NCBI RefSeq assembly: GCF_000003605.2
Contig: NW_003140313.1
Span: 199,798-257,271, forward strand
Direction of reading: 5' to 3'
Length of the DNA: 57,474 nt
From: Saccoglossus kowalevskii
Taxonomy: Eukaryota; Hemichordata; Enteropneusta; Harrimaniidae
Shown piece by piece: positions 53,985-57,474 of the stretch (the first letter of the stretch is position 1; each line of letters opens with the position of its first letter). The notes beneath the pieces are model-generated. The model made no database searches. It was not told where the DNA came from and was given only the letters and a program-made list of their open reading frames with translations. Both the position numbers and the translations under genes were made by a program.

Positions 53985-54371
53985 CTGTGGATGGAAAGCT
54001 GGATAATGCAGGAACCATCGCTACTTGCCATGGATTTATTACTACATGTAGAATTATAATTGGATTTACTAAACTGAACAGTAAGAAACGTTTGAAAGAC
54101 TGTGAAGATTCAACACTTCCAGGGATACCTCATCTCAGTTGCCATGGATACTACTCTTCTTGGATAATCTCATCATTAAATTGTGCGTTGTTTTGGGAAC
54201 TATCTCATGTACAATAAACGACAACTGCTTCTGTATGGAATGTAAAATGCTGCATGAGAAAAGAAGAAAAGATTTGACATGAAGTTTGAAACTGCAAAAA
54301 GATGCATCTATGCATGAATGGATATTATCATCTATTGTGATCTGTATTATCAACAAAAACAACAATAAATG
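53985..54371 (+). other. Possible 5'-UTR exon ending ATG|GTGAGT
   Basis: An acceptor-like AAGCTAG at 53,978-53,984 opens a ~387-bp stretch with scattered stops that ends in ATG (54,369-54,371) directly followed by a consensus donor GTGAGT. An exon whose last codon is the start codon would fit the promoter at 52.7 kb. This is speculative; no protein is visible in the window. Confidence 0.25.
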
Positions 54372-54379
54372 GTGAGTTG

Positions 54380-57010
54380 TTTGATTGTTAAGGTCATCTG
54401 TAATAATTCATTTTTGAGCTGTAAAATATTGTTGATAAATGACTTTGATGAATGGATTTTATATTAATCCACTCAGAAATTTATTTACACCACTTAACAT
54501 AGGTGATGTGAGTCATGACACTTTAAGTTATTTATAATATTATTATTTGATAACAACAGTGTCCAGCAGTGCACTAATAAAACTCTAGAAGTATGTAGCT
54601 CTTCACAGTGAGTGTCTGCTTCAGCTAACCAAACTATCTCACAAACTAGTAGATGTATTCTAGAATTCTGTGGGCAAGTGAGATTTTAAATAGTATTATT
54701 CAGTAGGGTGGCTTAATTTTTATATTGGTATGTCAGGATTTGGTGTTAATAACATAAATCGTGCTTGACATTCAGTTGCCATGACAACTCACTTGAATGA
54801 TGCATACTTTAACAAACCTAATCCAATTCTTTTTCTCAAACTTTCTCAAACAAAACACTACTGAATGCTCGCTATAAAACTATTAAAAAAATTACATGTA
54901 TGCTTTGAAATAAGTGTGCATCTACTTCAGGGTATAAAATATAATTTTTACCATCTTTTAATTTCATTGTTACATTTTGGGATATAATTTATATCATTAA
55001 AATTTAAATTTAAGAAACAAACTATATAGCTTTTAAATTCACAGATCATCTAGAGTTGAAAAGAATGTGTTTAGAAAAGTTACATAGAAATCAAGTTTAT
55101 ATTTACAATAAGCAGAATTGAGTGAATAGTTGATTCACTGTACTGCATGAAAAAATATACGGATTTTAATTCTGCCAATATAATCAGATTTTTTCACCAC
55201 CCAAATTTGGGTAAATTTGTTCAGTTTTTGTAATTTTCACTGGATTTAATCTGAATTTTGAACCAAACAGACAAAATGTCAAGCTTTTGATAGAAAAATT
55301 TGAAATTTTCTGGACAATTTATGTGTAGTGAAAACGAGAAGACTATAAGTAGAACAATTTTGTGGATGGTGTCTGAAGTTGACCTCAAAGGGTGAATTAG
55401 TCTAATTGGCAATAACAGTGATGCAGTTTTGTATTTAAGTAACAGGAAAAATTATTGTAGGTCGTCCTAACAAAACTGGACATTTACTGTCTGTCCACAT
55501 TTATGTACAAAATTTTGGTTTTGACTGCTAAAAGCAGAAAAAGTATTAATTTTCTCAAAGTAGGTGGTTGTTTTGAATGGCTACCAGCTGATATCTAAAG
55601 AACCTTGAGATGCTTCATATGCAAATTATGGAAAGTCTAATTTACATACAATGGGAATGACCTCAACCTGTTTTCTTGGGGTCTGCCTTTCACTTGTAAA
55701 ATAAAATGAATGAATGGGCTGCATACAGAAATTGGAAAAACAAGTTACTTGAATATTTTAGTGAACAATCCTAAAACTTAAGTAGAATGGTGGTGTAACT
55801 AAGCAATTTAAAGTTACTTTTTCAGTTAATGCCTTTGTAATAGTTTCTCAATTTTTGTCTCAAAGAGAGGCTTTGAAAAAAGTGGTGGAAAAAACATCAA
55901 CATCAGCTGAGTACCTACTAGAGAGAAAAAAAACAAAAAATTGCATGATGTTTGCCACATAATATAAAAGATTTGGGAAAAAGTGAACAACAAAACTTGA
56001 ATTGCTTTAGCTCCAGACTTCAAAAGAAACTAACAAATTTAAGGATATATAGATAATAATAGTTATGGAAGACCTACAAACTAGTTTAGATTTGATATTT
56101 CTAAAAAAAAAAAAAAGTATGTTTTGTAAGTGAGTCTGTAGTGCCCCCGCTATTTTTTGAAACGTTGTGAAATTTGAAAAAATGGTATACAAATATAATA
56201 AGACTAAAATAGATATATTGAAATTTTGGTGAAATCATCTGTGTTGAGAGACTGTGGTAAAATTAAATCTGTCAATGCTTATGCATCAATAGATGGGTCA
56301 GGAAATTTTTTGGAAAGATGGATGAGGCTAAAGCCCTACAAACTGATTGAGGTTTGAGTGTTTTCTTTGAACTTTCAAATAGTCAAAAAGAATAATTCAT
56401 CAAAATAGTGAAAATTTCCAATGTGAAATTGTGTTAACCATATCTATTCATAAAATAAAAGTATTAACAGCAAAAATTTATTTATTTATAACGTTCATGT
56501 TATATTCACCAAAAATAAGTAAATAAGGTCTGAAAAAATGCTAAAATAGTTATAGTGACTCCTAGCGGCAACAAACCTTTTGTCAGTAGCTAGATAATGA
56601 AGGTTGACCAGATAGTTTATTCAACCCACATGTGAAATAGAAAGGTCAATCAATATTCGTGTGTTTTAGTAGGTCTTTTATAATTATAATCTCCACTGAT
56701 GTTGGCACAAATAATGTCAAAATTATGAAAGTTGGAAAGTGAATTATTAGTCAGTAAAAGTTGTATCAGTATTATTTGAATTAAATCACCCCCACCAATA
56801 TTTGTGACACTGTAAAAGTTATCTGTGCTTGCGCTAAGGATAAAACAGTTGTCATCACAGTTGTTTTTCCAAGCTAAATTGTTAGGCCACTTTACAAATG
56901 GGGAGAAATGAACACCGAGGAATTTGAAAAGTGCTACTGTGGCATAACCTTTATATCAAGCAATTTATGTTTTCCAGATGTTTAATTTACATTTCTGTTT
57001 CAATCTGACC
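54380..57010. other. AT-rich stretch without recognisable gene
   Basis: Probably intron or intergenic DNA. At 55,190-55,395 a diverged relative of the TTAA-type MITE is visible (TTTTTTCACCACCC at the left, GACTATAAGTAGAACAATTTT inside). Nothing else is identified. Confidence 0.45.
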
Positions 57011-57014
57011 ATTT

Positions 57015-57474
57015 TTAGCTCCGCTGTCGACTTTGAAAACTACAAGCCTGAATGCTTTGATACTTGGTGTATATGTACCTTGGGTAGACCTCTCTTAGGT
57101 TTGTTCATTTCATGTTGATATCTTCAATTCTCTAATTTTGGTGAATATTTTTGTCATTTTTGGTAAAAAGTGATATTTTCGACTTCTTGTTAAAAACCGT
57201 AAGTGCAATTGCTTTGATATTACATATATAGGTACTACATGTGGACCTCTCTCAGATTTGTTCATTTTGTAATGATATCTTTAATTCTCTAATTTTGGTG
57301 AATATTTTTATCATTTTTGGTAAAAAGTGATATTTTCGACATCTTGTTAAAAACCGCAAGTCCAATTGCTTTGATACTACATATATAGGTACTACATGTG
57401 AACCTCTCTCAGATTTGTTCATTTCGTGATGATATCTTCAATTCTCTAATTTTGGTGAATATTTTTGTAATTTT
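57015..57474. repeat. ~152-157-bp tandem repeat, three copies, running off the right edge
   Basis: Copies begin near 57,029, 57,181 and 57,338 with a (C)GAC(T/A)TC-type start. Each contains GCTTTGATA, GTACTACATGTG or a close variant, ACCTCTCT, TTGTTCATTT and TCTAATTTTGGTGAATATTT. The second and third copies are closest to each other; the first is older. No frame is conserved. Confidence 0.85.

Overview
The window is nuclear DNA from an AT-rich animal genome. Its genes are split by GT-AG introns, it is crowded with miniature transposons, and its gene families are animal ones. A marine invertebrate is most likely. Three things lean towards an invertebrate deuterostome (hemichordate, cephalochordate or echinoderm grade): an apolipophorin-type lipid transfer protein with a von Willebrand D domain, a Renilla-luciferase-type alpha/beta hydrolase, and an ORC1/PRPF38A head-to-head pair like that of vertebrates. 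A lophotrochozoan cannot be excluded from sequence reading alone.

Layout. 1-2084: repeat-rich DNA (a ~92-bp tandem array, three tRNA-like segments, a small inverted-repeat transposon), probably inside the first intron of a leftward gene whose first coding exon lies at 2085-2188 (-), probably ORC1. 2189-2494: a shared divergent promoter. 2495-10322 (+): a complete nine-exon PRPF38A, a spliceosomal protein of 346 aa. 10323-19224: no intact gene; it holds decayed LINE pieces (endonuclease-like at 13.5 kb, reverse transcriptase at 15.4-16.4 kb) and SINE-like DNA. 19225-20253 (-): an intact single-exon Renilla-luciferase/haloalkane-dehalogenase-like gene. About 20880-23600 (+): PEX10, with its whole reading frame in one exon and a probable non-coding first exon.

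25502-49231 (-): one very large gene. I could join 38 exons with consistent reading phase into 10,977 coding bases, or 3,658 aa. The product is a secreted large lipid transfer protein of the apolipophorin/ApoB type: signal peptide, Vitellogenin-N lipid-transfer module, two single-exon beta-repeat blocks, a charged amphipathic-helix block, a vWD domain and a C-terminal vWA-like domain. Its introns carry many short inverted-repeat elements, including a TTAA-flanked (piggyBac-like) family seen five times, and an exact ten-copy 39-bp minisatellite. 49232-57474: no gene I can prove. A CpG- and NRF1-like promoter near 52.7 kb and possible 5'-UTR exons suggest that a rightward gene begins here and continues past the window. 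The last 460 bases are a ~155-bp tandem repeat.

The genes are not an operon-like system: each has its own promoter. PRPF38A (splicing) and the probable ORC1 (replication licensing) share a divergent promoter. The luciferase-like gene and PEX10 are divergent neighbours. PEX10 and the lipoprotein gene converge tail to tail. The most interesting items are the intact luciferase-type enzyme, the divergent ORC1-PRPF38A pair, and the unusual domain layout and intron repeat load of the lipoprotein gene.
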